From NCBI RefSeq assembly GCF_002964665.1, contig NZ_PQBZ01000034.1, positions 1,426,429 to 1,490,428 on the forward strand: a stretch of 64,000 bases of DNA, given 5' to 3'. This stretch comes from Pseudoalteromonas sp. T1lg23B. Lineage in GTDB: Bacteria; Pseudomonadota; Gammaproteobacteria; Enterobacterales; Alteromonadaceae. Both the position numbers and the translations under genes were made by a program. Numbering within the stretch: position 1 is the first letter of the stretch; every line of letters begins with the position of its first letter. Under the pieces are notes generated by a model. It was not told where the DNA came from and ran no database searches. It saw nothing but the letters and a program-made list of their open reading frames with translations. Below are positions 29,705 to 39,269 of this stretch, in pieces.

Positions 29705-29733
29705 ATTATACGCAAGCGACACCAAGATGCGAA
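29705..29733 (-). promoter_or_regulatory. Candidate sigma-70 promoter of arcB
   Basis: On the minus strand TTCGCA and a perfect TATAAT are separated by 17 bases, about 30 bp upstream of the arcB start. Confidence 0.55.
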
Positions 29734-29887
29734 CTATCCTTTTTGTTAAAATCTGTGCAATATGAACTGTAATATCTTTTGCACAATTTCATTTTTTCTA
29801 CCGCTTAAGAGCAATTCTTATAGGGGCAACCCGTTCGATTATAGTGTAATATGCACGCTTTTAATCGTCGTGACTATGAGGGTTTAG

Positions 29888-30808
29888 ATGCAAACCATAA
29901 TGCCAGATATTGCAGATACCGCCGAAGCCTTGCAAACCGGCACCTTAAATTGGGTCGGTATGGGTAATATCGAACTACCTTTATTATTTGCTAGCAAAGG
30001 ATTAAACGATATCACTGTCACTGCTAAAGCTGATGCATTTGTAAACTTACAAAACGAGCAAGCAAAAGGCATTCATATGTCTCGCTTATTCTTAGCTTTA
30101 GATACCTTATCTTGTGAACAGACTTTAACACCTAAGACTTTGAAGCAAGTACTGGATAGTTTTGTGAATAGCCATCAAGGGTTGAGCAACGCTGCAAAAG
30201 TCGTACTGACTTTTGAGTTGCCTTTGCGTCGCACATCTTTGCTTAGTCAAAAGCAGGGCTGGAAAAGCTACCCTGTAACCATTACTGGCACATTACAGGA
30301 TGGCGTATTTCAATTAGAGCTCGCTGTTGATGTGACCTATTCATCTACCTGCCCATGTTCAGCGGCACTGGCTAGACAGTTGATCCAGCAAGCATTCAGC
30401 GAACAGTTTTCACAACAATCGCTTAGCTTTGATCAAGTTCACCAATGGCTTGGTAGCACAGAAGGGATCGTTGCAACGCCTCATTCACAGCGTAGTATCG
30501 CAAATATAAAGGTAAAATTAGCGACAGAAAGTCAAGAGTTTGACATTCTCGCCGTGATCAATAGCGTCGAACATGAATTGAAAACACCTGTTCAAGCTGC
30601 TGTTAAAAGAGAAGATGAACAAGAGTTTGCGCGCCTTAATGGTCAAAACTTGATGTTCTGTGAAGATGCCGCCAGAAAGCTAAAAGCATTATTTGAAGCG
30701 TCTCATTATCTGGACTATTACATCAAGATTAATCACTATGAGTCTTTGCATGCACACGATGCAGTGGCATACGCAGTTAAAGGCTTACCTCACGGCTATC
30801 AAGTTTAA
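29888..30808 (+). CDS. folE2: GTP cyclohydrolase FolE2 (GCYH-IB)
   Basis: FolE2 converts GTP to dihydroneopterin triphosphate, the first step of folate (and queuosine) synthesis, with broader metal use than FolE. The 306-residue protein has the family's KGIHMSRLF segment and the catalytic cysteine region YSSTCPCSAALARQ (Cys155, Cys157), plus NHYESLHAHDA near the end. GAGGG seven bases before the ATG fixes the start. It is divergent from arcB. In several bacteria folE2 is induced by zinc limitation; I could not find a convincing Zur box here. Confidence 0.95.
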   Translation: MQTIMPDIADTAEALQTGTLNWVGMGNIELPLLFASKGLNDITVTAKADAFVNLQNEQAKGIHMSRLFLALDTLSCEQTLTPKTLKQVLDSFVNSHQGLSNAAKVVLTFELPLRRTSLLSQKQGWKSYPVTITGTLQDGVFQLELAVDVTYSSTCPCSAALARQLIQQAFSEQFSQQSLSFDQVHQWLGSTEGIVATPHSQRSIANIKVKLATESQEFDILAVINSVEHELKTPVQAAVKREDEQEFARLNGQNLMFCEDAARKLKALFEASHYLDYYIKINHYESLHAHDAVAYAVKGLPHGYQV

Positions 30809-30820
30809 AAGAATAAATAC

Positions 30821-30896
30821 ATAAAACACTCCTAAACAGGCACGACATTTGCTTATTAACTGTAAATTGTCAAATTGTCGTTGTGGAGTGTTTTAT
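30821..30896 (+). promoter_or_regulatory. 12-bp inverted repeat sequestering the DUF2726 ribosome binding site
   Basis: ATAAAACACTCC (30821-30832) is the exact reverse complement of GGAGTGTTTTAT (30885-30896). The right arm contains the GGAG ribosome site and the first two bases of the ATG at 30895. A transcript starting upstream of 30821 would fold with a 52-base loop and hide the start site. Confidence 0.7.
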
Positions 30897-31485
30897 GGAA
30901 TTTGCTTTATTATCAATATTAGCACTTGTAGTTGTTGCTTCTGTCGTTGCTGCGAAGTATACCGATGCAGGTGGTAATCCTTACCCATTTAATAAAAAAG
31001 ATTCTGTTTTTAGCACCGTTGAAGCTTCTTTTCTAACTTTGCTGGAAAGAGCCGTAGGTGATCGTTTTAAGATTGTGAGTCGAGTTAAGTTAATTGACTT
31101 AATCGAGTGTAAACCTGGCCTTTCTGATAAAGCACGTCGTGCAGCACTGATCAAAGCGAAAAATAAGCAGCTTGATTATGTTCTGGTTGATAAAGATACT
31201 CTTAAAATTATGGCCGCGGTGGACTTGGTCAACAACGCTAATAAAGGCGGACACAAAGCACAACGCGACTGGTTTGTCAGTGGCGCGTTAGAATCAGCAG
31301 GCATTCCTCATATTCGTATGAAGGTCAAAGCAGGTTATAAATCTTCTGAAGTGCGCAGTGCCATCTTGTTCAAACTGGGCAAAAATGCTCAAACACCTAA
31401 GCCACTTCGTAACCGAACAGAAAAGCCAGCGGTGTTATCACCTTCACAGGCGAAAGCACAATCAACCCAATTGGCTGAAATATAA
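30895..31485 (+). CDS. DUF2726 domain-containing membrane-anchored protein
   Basis: A 196-residue protein with one N-terminal membrane segment (about 3-21) and a DUF2726-type domain (about 40-160). Visible pattern: FLTLLERAVGDRFKIVSRVK, LDYVLVDKDTLKIMAAVDLV, QRDWFVSGALESAGIPHIRM. DUF2726 resembles the restriction-endonuclease-like fold, but the usual acidic E-x-D is AVD here, so nuclease activity is doubtful. The tail is basic and low in complexity. GGAG six bases upstream fixes the ATG at 30895; that site lies in a 12-bp inverted repeat. Function unknown. Confidence 0.8.
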   Translation: MEFALLSILALVVVASVVAAKYTDAGGNPYPFNKKDSVFSTVEASFLTLLERAVGDRFKIVSRVKLIDLIECKPGLSDKARRAALIKAKNKQLDYVLVDKDTLKIMAAVDLVNNANKGGHKAQRDWFVSGALESAGIPHIRMKVKAGYKSSEVRSAILFKLGKNAQTPKPLRNRTEKPAVLSPSQAKAQSTQLAEI

Positions 31486-31502
31486 AGCTTCAAACACATT
31501 TC

Positions 31503-31528
31503 AAAAGCGAGCCTCGGGCTCGCTTTTT
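31503..31528 (+). terminator. Terminator after the DUF2726 gene
   Basis: AAAGCGAGCC pairs with GGCTCGCTTT around a three-base loop, followed by TT. Confidence 0.85.
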
Positions 31529-31610
31529 CATATCCTAGATTGACGATGAAATTCGCATTTGTAGCGCGCTCAGGTATACTATGACGCAAATTTTTTGAGG
31601 AATATTTATC

Positions 31611-32318
31611 ATGAATATCGGTATTATTGGCGCGATGGAGCCTGAAGTTGCAATCCTAAGAGAAGCCATTCAAAACAAACAGCAAATGAGCAAAGGTGGC
31701 TTCACTTTTTACACAGGTGATCTTGCTGGCCACACTGTGACATTGGTGCAATCAGGCATTGGTAAGGTTGCGGCCACTGTTGCTACTACGCTTCTGATTG
31801 ACAATTTCAAACCTGATTGTGTTATCAATACTGGTTCTGCGGGTGGTTTTGAGCCTAGTCTAAACGTGGGCGATGTGGTTATCTCCGATGAAGTTAAACA
31901 CCACGATGTTGACGTAACGGCATTCGGCTATGAAATGGGTCAGGTTCCGCAAATGCCAGCTGGATTCAAAGCACACCCTGCTCTTATTGAAGCCGCTAAG
32001 CAAAGTGTGGCGAGCCTTACTGATACTCAAACCATGACAGGTTTGATCTGTACTGGTGACTCATTCATGTGTGATCCGGTACGAATTGACAAAGCACGCG
32101 CTGACTTCCCAACTATGCTTGCAGTAGAAATGGAAGGAGCTGCGATTGCACAAGCATGTCATGTGCTGGATACACCATTTGTGGTGATCCGCTCTTTGTC
32201 TGATATCGCGGGTAAAGAATCACCACAGTCATTCGAAGAATATCTTGAGGTTGCCTCAATTAACTCTTCAAAGCTGGTGACAGCTTTACTTGAAAAGTTA
32301 ACTAACGTCACGCTTTAA
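31611..32318 (+). CDS. mtnN: 5'-methylthioadenosine/S-adenosylhomocysteine nucleosidase
   Basis: MtnN (Pfs) cleaves adenine from methylthioadenosine and S-adenosylhomocysteine, which recycles SAM by-products and feeds autoinducer-2 precursor formation. The 235-residue protein begins [13 protein letters not shown] with catalytic Glu12. It has the conserved INTGSAGGF and [11 protein letters not shown], and the catalytic aspartate in [10 protein letters not shown]. The CbiB-like gene begins one base after its stop, so they form an operon. Confidence 0.97.
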   Translation: MNIGIIGAMEPEVAILREAIQNKQQMSKGGFTFYTGDLAGHTVTLVQSGIGKVAATVATTLLIDNFKPDCVINTGSAGGFEPSLNVGDVVISDEVKHHDVDVTAFGYEMGQVPQMPAGFKAHPALIEAAKQSVASLTDTQTMTGLICTGDSFMCDPVRIDKARADFPTMLAVEMEGAAIAQACHVLDTPFVVIRSLSDIAGKESPQSFEEYLEVASINSSKLVTALLEKLTNVTL

Positions 32319-32319
32319 G

Positions 32320-33282
32320 ATGATGCTAGAACTCATGCAAGCCCATCAGGGCTTGCTGATATTCGCTCTTTCGCTCAGTGCAGCGCACCTGTTACCACTG
32401 CAACGAAGTTATCACCCCAATACCATTTTATTGTTGGTTTTTAGAGGTATTGCTCAAAGAACCTACCAAAGCCATGCTTCAACTAGTTACCTTGCTTTGA
32501 GTGGCACGCTCGCATTCGTACTGCCAATCCTCACCATTATTGTGTTGTGCTTTTTACTGGCCCAGTTTGCCTATTACCCAAACTGGCTGGGGGGTTTAGT
32601 ACTGTATTTATGCTTAGATACCAGTATCAACACGCGAGCCAAGCGCATTGCAACCTTGCTTAAGCAGGGCCAAAAGTCTACCGCGAGGCAACTTTTGCAA
32701 GGCGTCGTAGCACGCGATGTTTCTCAACTGTCAAAGGTCGGGATCGCTAAAGCCTGTATTGATAGCACCAGCCTGCGTACAGTGAGGCACTACTATGTGA
32801 TCATCATATTCTATCTATTGCTTGGTCCCATTGCGGCGTTAAGTTACAAGCTATTGCTACTATGCGATCACGCTTGGCGTGACACTATCAAACCAAATAG
32901 CCGATTTCTCGCGCCATTAAAACACACGATTTATTACGCCGAGTGGCTACCGCTCAGAGCCTTTATCTTGCTGATGGCACTCACCCTTAATGGTAAAAAA
33001 GTCGCGCACTACATCAAACATTATGCAAGGTACTTTTACCAACGAAATAGCGGTTGGGTTTTAGCCTTATTTGCTGCCAATTTGAAAGTTCAATTGGGTG
33101 GCCCCTGTTTTTATCTAGAACAACGCTTTGAAAAAATGCGCCTCGGAATTGAACGTCACCCAGAACCCGAAGACATAGATGCATTACTTGGCTTATTAAA
33201 ACGTATTCAAACCTTCTTTTTATTGTTGATTGCGCTGTCATGGCTAGCGTATACATTGTACGGTGCAGCCCTAGCGTTTTAA
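32320..33282 (+). CDS. CbiB/CobD-like membrane protein
   Basis: The 320-residue protein has several hydrophobic segments (about 11-25, 61-85, 156-185 and 295-318). It resembles the CbiB/CobD family of adenosylcobinamide-phosphate synthases (LYLCLDTSINTRAKRIATLLKQG, LLQGVVARDVSQLS). The usual cobalamin cluster is not here, and the gene is coupled to mtnN instead, a pairing also seen in Vibrionales from memory. The function may be in cobamide salvage or may have diverged. It ends before a terminator shared with tyrS. Confidence 0.75.
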   Translation: MMLELMQAHQGLLIFALSLSAAHLLPLQRSYHPNTILLLVFRGIAQRTYQSHASTSYLALSGTLAFVLPILTIIVLCFLLAQFAYYPNWLGGLVLYLCLDTSINTRAKRIATLLKQGQKSTARQLLQGVVARDVSQLSKVGIAKACIDSTSLRTVRHYYVIIIFYLLLGPIAALSYKLLLLCDHAWRDTIKPNSRFLAPLKHTIYYAEWLPLRAFILLMALTLNGKKVAHYIKHYARYFYQRNSGWVLALFAANLKVQLGGPCFYLEQRFEKMRLGIERHPEPEDIDALLGLLKRIQTFFLLLIALSWLAYTLYGAALAF

Positions 33283-33303
33283 CACAAAACTTTCTCGCTA
33301 GAA

Positions 33304-33331
33304 TAAAAAAGGCCAGCGAATGGCTGGCCTG
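33304..33331. terminator. Terminator between the CbiB-like gene and tyrS
   Basis: AGGCCAGC pairs with GCTGGCCT. The T run is on the minus strand, so it is the tyrS terminator and perhaps also works in the other direction. Confidence 0.85.
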
Positions 33332-33352
33332 ATTATGAAATATGATAAGTGC

Positions 33353-34555
33353 TTAGTTAACAGTCACTTTAGCAAACTTACGTTTACCCACTTGGTAGAT
33401 AGCGGTACTACCTTTTTCAATCAGAAGTTTGCTGTCGGTTATCTTATCTTCGCCATTGAGCTTGACCGCACCTTGTTTGATCATACGCATCGCCTCTGAC
33501 GTACTTGCCACCAAACCCGCTTCTTTTAGCAGGTTAGTTACAAAAGTCGCTGGCTCGTCAATCGAAATGCTCACTTGCGGGATATCATCTGGCAAAGCAT
33601 TTTTTTGGAAGCGTTTGATAAAGTCTTGGTGCGCCGCTTCAGCATCTTCAACGCTGTGGAAACGCGCAATCATCTCTTTTGCGAACTCAATCTTAATATC
33701 TCTTGGGTTACGACCATCCGCAACCTGTGCTTTTAAGCCAGCAATTTCTTCCAACGATAAGGCGCTTAGTAATTCGTAATAACGCCACATCAACTCATCA
33801 GAAATAGACATCACTTTACCAAACATATCATTTGGCGCGTCAGTAATACCGATATAGTTGCCCAAAGATTTTGACATCTTCTGCACGCCGTCTGTGCCTT
33901 CAAGTAATGGCATCATTAACACAGTTTGCGGTGTTTGCCCTTCCTCTTTTTGCAGCTCACGACCCATCAATAAGTTGAAGCGTTGGTCAGTACCACCAAG
34001 CTCAACATCCGCCTCTAACGCGACCGAATCCCAACCCTGTACTAAAGGATATAAGAATTCATGAATCGCAATTGGCTGACCACCTGAATAACGCTTTTTA
34101 AAATCATCACGTTCAAGCATACGAGCAACAGTTTGGCGCGCTGCAAGTTTGATCATGCCCGCACTGCCTAGTTTTTCCATCCAAGTTGAATTGAACGCAA
34201 CGGTCGTTTTAGCGGGGTCTAGAATCTTAAAAACTTGTTCTTTATAGGTTTCTGCGTTTGCTAATACATCTTCTTTGGTAAGCGGTTTACGGGTAACACT
34301 TTTGCCCGTTGGGTCACCTATCATGCCGGTAAAATCACCAATTAAGAAAATGACCTCATGACCTAAGTCTTGAAATGTCTTTAGCTTATTAATGAGAACA
34401 GTGTGACCTAAATGCAAATCAGGCGCAGTTGGATCAAAACCCGCTTTGATCTTTAGTTTTTTACCTGACTTAAGCTTTTCTTTTAAGTCGTCTTCAATAA
34501 GAATTTCTTCTGCACCACGTTTTATCTCGGCAAATGCAGTTTCTAAGTCCACCAT
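33353..34555 (-). CDS. tyrS: Tyrosyl-tRNA synthetase
   Basis: TyrS charges tRNA-Tyr. The 400-residue class I synthetase shows the HIGH equivalent HLGH at residues 48-51, the tyrosine-binding GGTDQRFN and the KMSKS motif ([13 protein letters not shown]). A C-terminal S4 RNA-binding domain ([16 protein letters not shown]) follows. The KFGK-type signature and length match the TyrS group common in marine gammaproteobacteria rather than the E. coli type. It is divergent from mepM, 145 bp apart. Confidence 0.97.
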   Translation of the reverse strand: MVDLETAFAEIKRGAEEILIEDDLKEKLKSGKKLKIKAGFDPTAPDLHLGHTVLINKLKTFQDLGHEVIFLIGDFTGMIGDPTGKSVTRKPLTKEDVLANAETYKEQVFKILDPAKTTVAFNSTWMEKLGSAGMIKLAARQTVARMLERDDFKKRYSGGQPIAIHEFLYPLVQGWDSVALEADVELGGTDQRFNLLMGRELQKEEGQTPQTVLMMPLLEGTDGVQKMSKSLGNYIGITDAPNDMFGKVMSISDELMWRYYELLSALSLEEIAGLKAQVADGRNPRDIKIEFAKEMIARFHSVEDAEAAHQDFIKRFQKNALPDDIPQVSISIDEPATFVTNLLKEAGLVASTSEAMRMIKQGAVKLNGEDKITDSKLLIEKGSTAIYQVGKRKFAKVTVN

Positions 34556-34700
34556 TCATCGCTCCAAATATTCAGTTTATCGCCCGATTCTAGCCTATAT
34601 TTGCATGAGTTTAAATGCACAAAATACTGGTATTGCCGCTTTATTGCGTATATCCTGCAATATTATCAACAAAATTTCTTGACAGCAGAAAAGGCGCGTT

Positions 34701-36026
34701 ATGGTTCACGTGGTGTATAAGCTCCCTAAAAAACACAAACTGCTTATTATTGGTCTCATCTCCCTAATGTTGATTGTTGCTCTATGGCCTTCAGAAAAAG
34801 CAACGGCTTCCAAAGATCATGATAAAAAAGCACTCGAAGTCGGAAAGCGTTATGAGCTACCTGTAAAGGTCAGCGAAGTAACCGAACAGCTTACTGAGCT
34901 TAACTCTGCTGATGCGCCGGTTAACACCAAGAAAGTAGAATATACCTACACTGATCATGAAGTTAAGTCAGGTGATAGCCTAGCGGTTATTTTTAAGCGT
35001 GCTGGCTTTTCTGCACAAACCCTACACCAGATAGTTAACACCAACGAAGAAACTCGTAAGTTAACTAAGATTCATCCGGGTGAAGTGTTAAGTTTTGCAA
35101 CAGACAACAATGGTCAATTAGCGCAGCTTAAGTATGTGTTATCAAAAACTGATACCTTATTCGTCACCCTTAATGATGAAGGTCAGTACGAAACCGCCAT
35201 CCAAAGTAAAGAAATTGAAACTGTGGCGAAATCTGCAGGCGGTGAGATCACCTCAAGTTTTTGGACTGCGGGTATTACATCAGGGTTGTCTGAGCGTCAG
35301 ATCATGAATTTTGCTGATATCTTTGGCTGGGATGTAGACTTTGCCAACGATATTAGAAAAGGCGATGAGTTTTCTATCATCTTCGAATCACATTTTGTAG
35401 ATGGCGAAGAAATTGGCACAGGCAAAATCATTGCAGCTGAGTTCATCAACCAAGGTGAGCGCTACAGCGCCATACGTCATAGCGATGGTAACTTCTATAC
35501 ACCTGAAGGCCGCAGCATGAAAAAAGCCTTCCTTCGTGCGCCAGTTAACTTTAAATATATTAGCTCAAGCTTTAACCCTCGTCGTAAGCACCCTGTCACA
35601 GGCAGAGTTTCTGCTCACAGAGGTATTGACTACGCGGCTCGCACCGGTACCCCTGTAGTATCATCAGGTGATGGTAAAGTCATTAAATCAGGCCGTAACA
35701 ACTTAAACGGTAACTACGTATTTATTGAGCATGGAAACAAGTACGTTACTAAATACCTACACCTTAACAAACGCATGGTAAAAACGGGTCAGAAAGTAAA
35801 ACAGGGCCAGAAAATTGGTACAGTGGGCGCGACAGGCCGTGTAACGGGTGCGCACTTACACTATGAATTCTTGGTAAACGGCGTACACCGTAATCCAAAA
35901 ACAGTTGAGCTGCCAAAGTCACAGCCATTACCGGCAGCTGAGATGGCTGCATTTAAACCAATTGCCAAAGAGATGTTAGCCAAGCTTGAGCGTAACAGAA
36001 CGCTACAGCTAGCATTGAACAAATAA
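34701..36026 (+). CDS. mepM: Murein DD-endopeptidase MepM-like (M23 family)
   Basis: MepM-type enzymes cut D-Ala-mDAP cross-links so that new glycan can be inserted. The 441-residue protein has one N-terminal membrane anchor (about 14-29) and a LysM-like/OapA region (about 83-185; DHEVKSGDSLAVIFKRAG). The M23 metallopeptidase domain at about 300-400 has the zinc ligands in SAHRGIDYAAR and GRVTGAHLHYEF. The ATG follows AAGG by six bases. Divergent tyrS and this gene order are familiar from Alteromonadales. It acts in the periplasm. Confidence 0.92.
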   Translation: MVHVVYKLPKKHKLLIIGLISLMLIVALWPSEKATASKDHDKKALEVGKRYELPVKVSEVTEQLTELNSADAPVNTKKVEYTYTDHEVKSGDSLAVIFKRAGFSAQTLHQIVNTNEETRKLTKIHPGEVLSFATDNNGQLAQLKYVLSKTDTLFVTLNDEGQYETAIQSKEIETVAKSAGGEITSSFWTAGITSGLSERQIMNFADIFGWDVDFANDIRKGDEFSIIFESHFVDGEEIGTGKIIAAEFINQGERYSAIRHSDGNFYTPEGRSMKKAFLRAPVNFKYISSSFNPRRKHPVTGRVSAHRGIDYAARTGTPVVSSGDGKVIKSGRNNLNGNYVFIEHGNKYVTKYLHLNKRMVKTGQKVKQGQKIGTVGATGRVTGAHLHYEFLVNGVHRNPKTVELPKSQPLPAAEMAAFKPIAKEMLAKLERNRTLQLALNK

Positions 36027-36043
36027 GCACTTCGATGCACTAC

Positions 36044-36069
36044 AAAAGGCCTCAATTGAGGCCTTTTTT
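36044..36069 (+). terminator. Terminator after mepM
   Basis: AAAAGGCCTCAATTGAGGCCTTTT is a perfect palindrome with a T run on the plus strand. Confidence 0.92.
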
Positions 36070-36161
36070 GTTGCACTTAGATAAATGCTACTCAAAGCGT
36101 GTTTGGCTAAGCCATCGTAAATCTGTAAGGCAAATATTCGCAGTAACCGCTTTTTACTCAT

Positions 36162-36197
36162 GTTGGATGGCGCTGCTTCGCACCTTCTCCAATCTAC
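36162..36197 (-). repeat. Degenerate REP element
   Basis: Read on the minus strand, GTAG is followed by ATTGGAGAAGGTGCGAAGC and CGCCATCCAAC. This matches the 28-63 element with several changes that keep some of the arm pairing (TTGGA with TCCAA). It lies in the 330-bp gap between mepM and the methyltransferase gene, which otherwise holds only the mepM terminator. Confidence 0.65.
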
Positions 36198-36355
36198 TGG
36201 CGAATTGTCTTTCATCTAACTTGTGGTTAAGGTAGACGTTAACGGCTAAGGATAAAAACACTTAGCTGTGATGGTGAACCATATTTTAGCAAAGCGTTAT
36301 CAACCCTTTGTGGATTTTATACCGTAGCGCATTATTTCAAAGACAGGAAAGAAAA

Positions 36356-36961
36356 ATGAGTGATAGTTGGGACGATTACGCGGGTGAGTGGGATACTAAT
36401 TCCGATGTCATCAACTACAGTGAAAAGGCATTTGATTCACTGTGTGAATTTATGGATCTCAAAGGTTTGCGTGTTTTAGACTTTGGCTGTGGAACGGGGC
36501 TACTCACTGAAAAAATCGTGCATGTTGCTTCGTCGGTCGTTGCGGTTGATGCTTCAGCGAAAATGATTGAAGTCTTCCAGCGTAAAAATATACATAATGT
36601 AGAGTCACTAGCCTGCGAAATCTCAAAAGACTCTATCAATAACCATGCTATTTTTGAGCCCCGCTTCGATTTAATTGTGGCATCATCAGTATGTGCATTT
36701 GTGCCTGATTATGAGAACACCTTATCCACACTTAAGCTGCTTTTAAAAGACGGTGGTACATTTATCCAGTGGGATTGGAAACGGAGCAATTCAGAAGATG
36801 ATTTTGGTTTTACCAATGAAATCATTACCAATACCTATGCGAATGTCGGCCTTTCAGTTGTACGTGTTTGTGAGGCATTTTCGCTGACAAGTGACAAAGG
36901 CGAGATGCAAGTATTGATGGGCATTGCAAACAATGTCGAACAGACCGCTGTTACAGGCTAA
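36356..36961 (+). CDS. Class I SAM-dependent methyltransferase
   Basis: A 201-residue soluble methyltransferase of the type 11/12 group, with the SAM-binding motif LRVLDFGCGTGLLTEKI at about residues 38-54 and the acidic ribose-binding VVAVDASAKMIEVF. The substrate is unknown. I chose the ATG at 36356 because AGGAAAG lies just upstream. A DinB-family gene follows 33 bp later on the same strand, so they may be co-transcribed. Confidence 0.85.
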   Translation: MSDSWDDYAGEWDTNSDVINYSEKAFDSLCEFMDLKGLRVLDFGCGTGLLTEKIVHVASSVVAVDASAKMIEVFQRKNIHNVESLACEISKDSINNHAIFEPRFDLIVASSVCAFVPDYENTLSTLKLLLKDGGTFIQWDWKRSNSEDDFGFTNEIITNTYANVGLSVVRVCEAFSLTSDKGEMQVLMGIANNVEQTAVTG

Positions 36962-36994
36962 TTTCGCGCAGCCTAAATAACAAAAAGTGGAGAA

Positions 36995-37495
36995 ATGATG
37001 CAGTTTGCTAAAGCGTTTCAATATAAAAAATGGGCAAATACTGAGCTACTTAATCTTGGCGAACAACAATTCTCACAACTTCCAGAAAGTGATGGTGCAT
37101 TTTTCATTAGGATCTTAAATCATACCACGGTGGTTGATAGCCTTTTTATTAGCCGAATTTTAGGTGAACCTGAAAAATATAGTGCAGATAACACTGTCGA
37201 GACACCAATATTATCAGAGCTACGCGAGACAATGGCTCAAAATGACGCTTGGCTAGTGGATTATGCGCAGTCAGTCTCCGAGGAAGAGCTAAACAGAGTT
37301 ATTTCTTTTAAGTTTGTCGATGGTGATGCAGGGCAACTTTCGGTCGCAGAGATATTACTCCACTTACTCACGCATGGGAGTAACCACAGAGGGATGGCCT
37401 CTAAAACACTGGCGCAAAATAACCTTGTTCGCCCAAAAGACACCTTTACGCGATACCTGCACCAAGTCGAGCCTTCAAGAAGGACTAGAATATAA
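36995..37495 (+). CDS. DinB family protein (putative metal-dependent thiol S-transferase fold)
   Basis: The 166-residue protein has the four-helix DinB fold pattern, with likely metal-binding histidines in ILNHTTVVDSLF (His at about 44) and LLTHGSNHRGM (two His at about 127 and 131). Some members transfer thiol cofactors, and many have no known role. The gene starts with two adjacent ATG codons, with GGAG just upstream. It ends before a terminator shared with mdh. Confidence 0.85.
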   Translation: MMQFAKAFQYKKWANTELLNLGEQQFSQLPESDGAFFIRILNHTTVVDSLFISRILGEPEKYSADNTVETPILSELRETMAQNDAWLVDYAQSVSEEELNRVISFKFVDGDAGQLSVAEILLHLLTHGSNHRGMASKTLAQNNLVRPKDTFTRYLHQVEPSRRTRI

Positions 37496-37534
37496 CTCGC
37501 GGGCTGCTTTATCAGCTAAGCTCAAAAGGAAAAC

Positions 37535-37561
37535 AAAAAAGCCCGCTACAGCGGGCTTTTT
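37535..37561. terminator. Bidirectional terminator between the DinB gene and mdh
   Basis: AAAAGCCCGCT pairs with AGCGGGCTTTT around a three-base loop; A/T tails suit both strands. Confidence 0.92.
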
Positions 37562-37576
37562 GACAACTTGTCAGGC

Positions 37577-38515
37577 TTACTTAGCCATGAAGTCAACACC
37601 CTCTTGGATGTCTTTATTTAATGTTTCAAGCATGTCTTCTTTAGCTTTTTGCTCAAAAGCGCTCAGCTCGCCGTAAGACAGGATTTCTTCAACACCGTTC
37701 TTACCAAGACGTACTGGGTGAGCAAAGTAAGGTGCATCACCATTTTCAACCGCAACATAAGCGTAATCAACAACATTGCTCTCGCCTTGTAAGCCTTTTA
37801 CAAGTGAGAAACAAAAACGTGCCGCAGCAGCACCCATTGAAAGTGTCGCAGAACCGCCACCCGCTTTAGCATTAACGACTTCAGTACCTGCGTTTTGGAT
37901 ACGTGGTGTAAGCGCAGCAACTTCTTCATCAGTGAACGTTACACCTTCAACCTGAGAAAGTAGAGGTAGAATCGTTGTACCTGAGTGACCACCAATAACT
38001 GGTACTTTCACTTCTGATACATCAACACCTTTTAGCTCAGCAACAAATGCTTCTGAACGAATCACGTCAAGTGTTGTTACACCGAATACGCGCGATGCTT
38101 CATAAGTACCCGCTTTTTTGAATACTTCAGCAACGATTGGAACCGTGCCGTTTACTGGGTTTGTGATAACACCAACGAGTGCTTTAGGACAGTTTTTAAC
38201 AATACCTTCAGCCAAAGTTTTGATGATACCCGCGTTTACGTTGAATAAGTCCGCACGGTCCATACCAGGCTTACGAGGCATACCCGCTGGGATAAGTACG
38301 ATATCAGCGTCAACTAACGCAGCGTCTAAATCATCAGCACCAAAACCTGCAACTTTAACTGCAGTTGGAATGTGAGAAAGGTCAACCGCTACACCAGGAA
38401 CAACTGGTGCAACATCGTATAGTGCTAGCTCAGAGCCTGCAGGCAAGCCATTTTTTAGTAAAAGCGATAAAGCTTGACCGATACCGCCAGCGGCACCTAA
38501 TACAGCAACTTTCAT
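37577..38515 (-). CDS. mdh: Malate dehydrogenase
   Basis: Mdh interconverts malate and oxaloacetate with NAD in the TCA cycle. The 312-residue protein starts with the NAD motif [20 protein letters not shown]. It has the substrate arginines in [13 protein letters not shown] and the catalytic histidine in [14 protein letters not shown] (about 177). It is of the E. coli/mitochondrial type. The gene is divergent from argR, a conserved arrangement. ArcA control is likely from E. coli knowledge. Confidence 0.98.
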   Translation of the reverse strand: MKVAVLGAAGGIGQALSLLLKNGLPAGSELALYDVAPVVPGVAVDLSHIPTAVKVAGFGADDLDAALVDADIVLIPAGMPRKPGMDRADLFNVNAGIIKTLAEGIVKNCPKALVGVITNPVNGTVPIVAEVFKKAGTYEASRVFGVTTLDVIRSEAFVAELKGVDVSEVKVPVIGGHSGTTILPLLSQVEGVTFTDEEVAALTPRIQNAGTEVVNAKAGGGSATLSMGAAAARFCFSLVKGLQGESNVVDYAYVAVENGDAPYFAHPVRLGKNGVEEILSYGELSAFEQKAKEDMLETLNKDIQEGVDFMAK

Positions 38516-38769
38516 GTGAATTCTCCATAATTTGAAGGTGGAATTGAATGAGCTGTAAAGATAATGAAAAGCGTCGCTAAAGACAAATTAATCCGAGTTA
38601 TTTTCATGATTTTTTCGACTATAGTTGTAAAGCTTTTGGCACTTTGCCCTTTACGCATGGCTGTATACAATCTCAACAATGCGATCAGCGCATATTTCAT
38701 TGTGAAAATTTGGGTAACACTGCAGTTTTGTGTAAAATCCCAAGACCGCTTTAGAAGAAATGAAACATT

Positions 38770-39237
38770 ATGCAACCACAAGAAAAGCAAGAAGCCTTGA
38801 TTAAAGCCTTTAAGGCTCTATTAAAAGAAGAAAACTTCGGTTCCCAAGGCGAGATTGTCGACGCCTTAAAAGACCAAGGCTTTGATAATGTTAGCCAAAG
38901 TAAAGTATCTCGCATGCTGAGTAAATTTGGTGCGGTCCGCACACGTAATGCTAAACAAGAAATGGTGTACTGTTTGCCCGCTGAGATGGGCGTACCTACC
39001 GCAAAAAGCCCTTTACGTCAGCTTGTTATTGATATTATGCATAACGAAATGATGATCATCATCCGTACCAGCCCAGGGGCGGCACAACTGATTGCGAGAC
39101 TACTTGACTCTTTAGGCACTGCTGATGGCGTGCTAGGTACGATAGCGGGTGATGACACGATTTTTATCGCCCCTGCTAAAATATCTGAAATCGATGAAAC
39201 ACTCGACCGTGTGAAAACACTGTTTGATAACGTTTAG
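38770..39237 (+). CDS. argR: Arginine repressor
   Basis: ArgR is a hexameric arginine-dependent repressor of arginine synthesis. The 155-residue protein has the N-terminal winged helix ([39 protein letters not shown]) and the C-terminal arginine-binding oligomerisation domain ([27 protein letters not shown]). It is divergent from mdh with 254 bp between them. I found no clean ARG box pair in that gap. Confidence 0.97.
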   Translation: MQPQEKQEALIKAFKALLKEENFGSQGEIVDALKDQGFDNVSQSKVSRMLSKFGAVRTRNAKQEMVYCLPAEMGVPTAKSPLRQLVIDIMHNEMMIIIRTSPGAAQLIARLLDSLGTADGVLGTIAGDDTIFIAPAKISEIDETLDRVKTLFDNV

Positions 39238-39269
39238 TCATGATTTAAAAGCTGTGACCACCACAGCTT

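Noticed and set aside
29830..29870. Possible Zur box upstream of folE2
   Set aside because: A partly palindromic GTGTAATATGCAC is present, but it does not match the known Zur consensus well.
38516..38769. ARG boxes between mdh and argR
   Set aside because: Only loose half-site matches were found; no pair with proper spacing.
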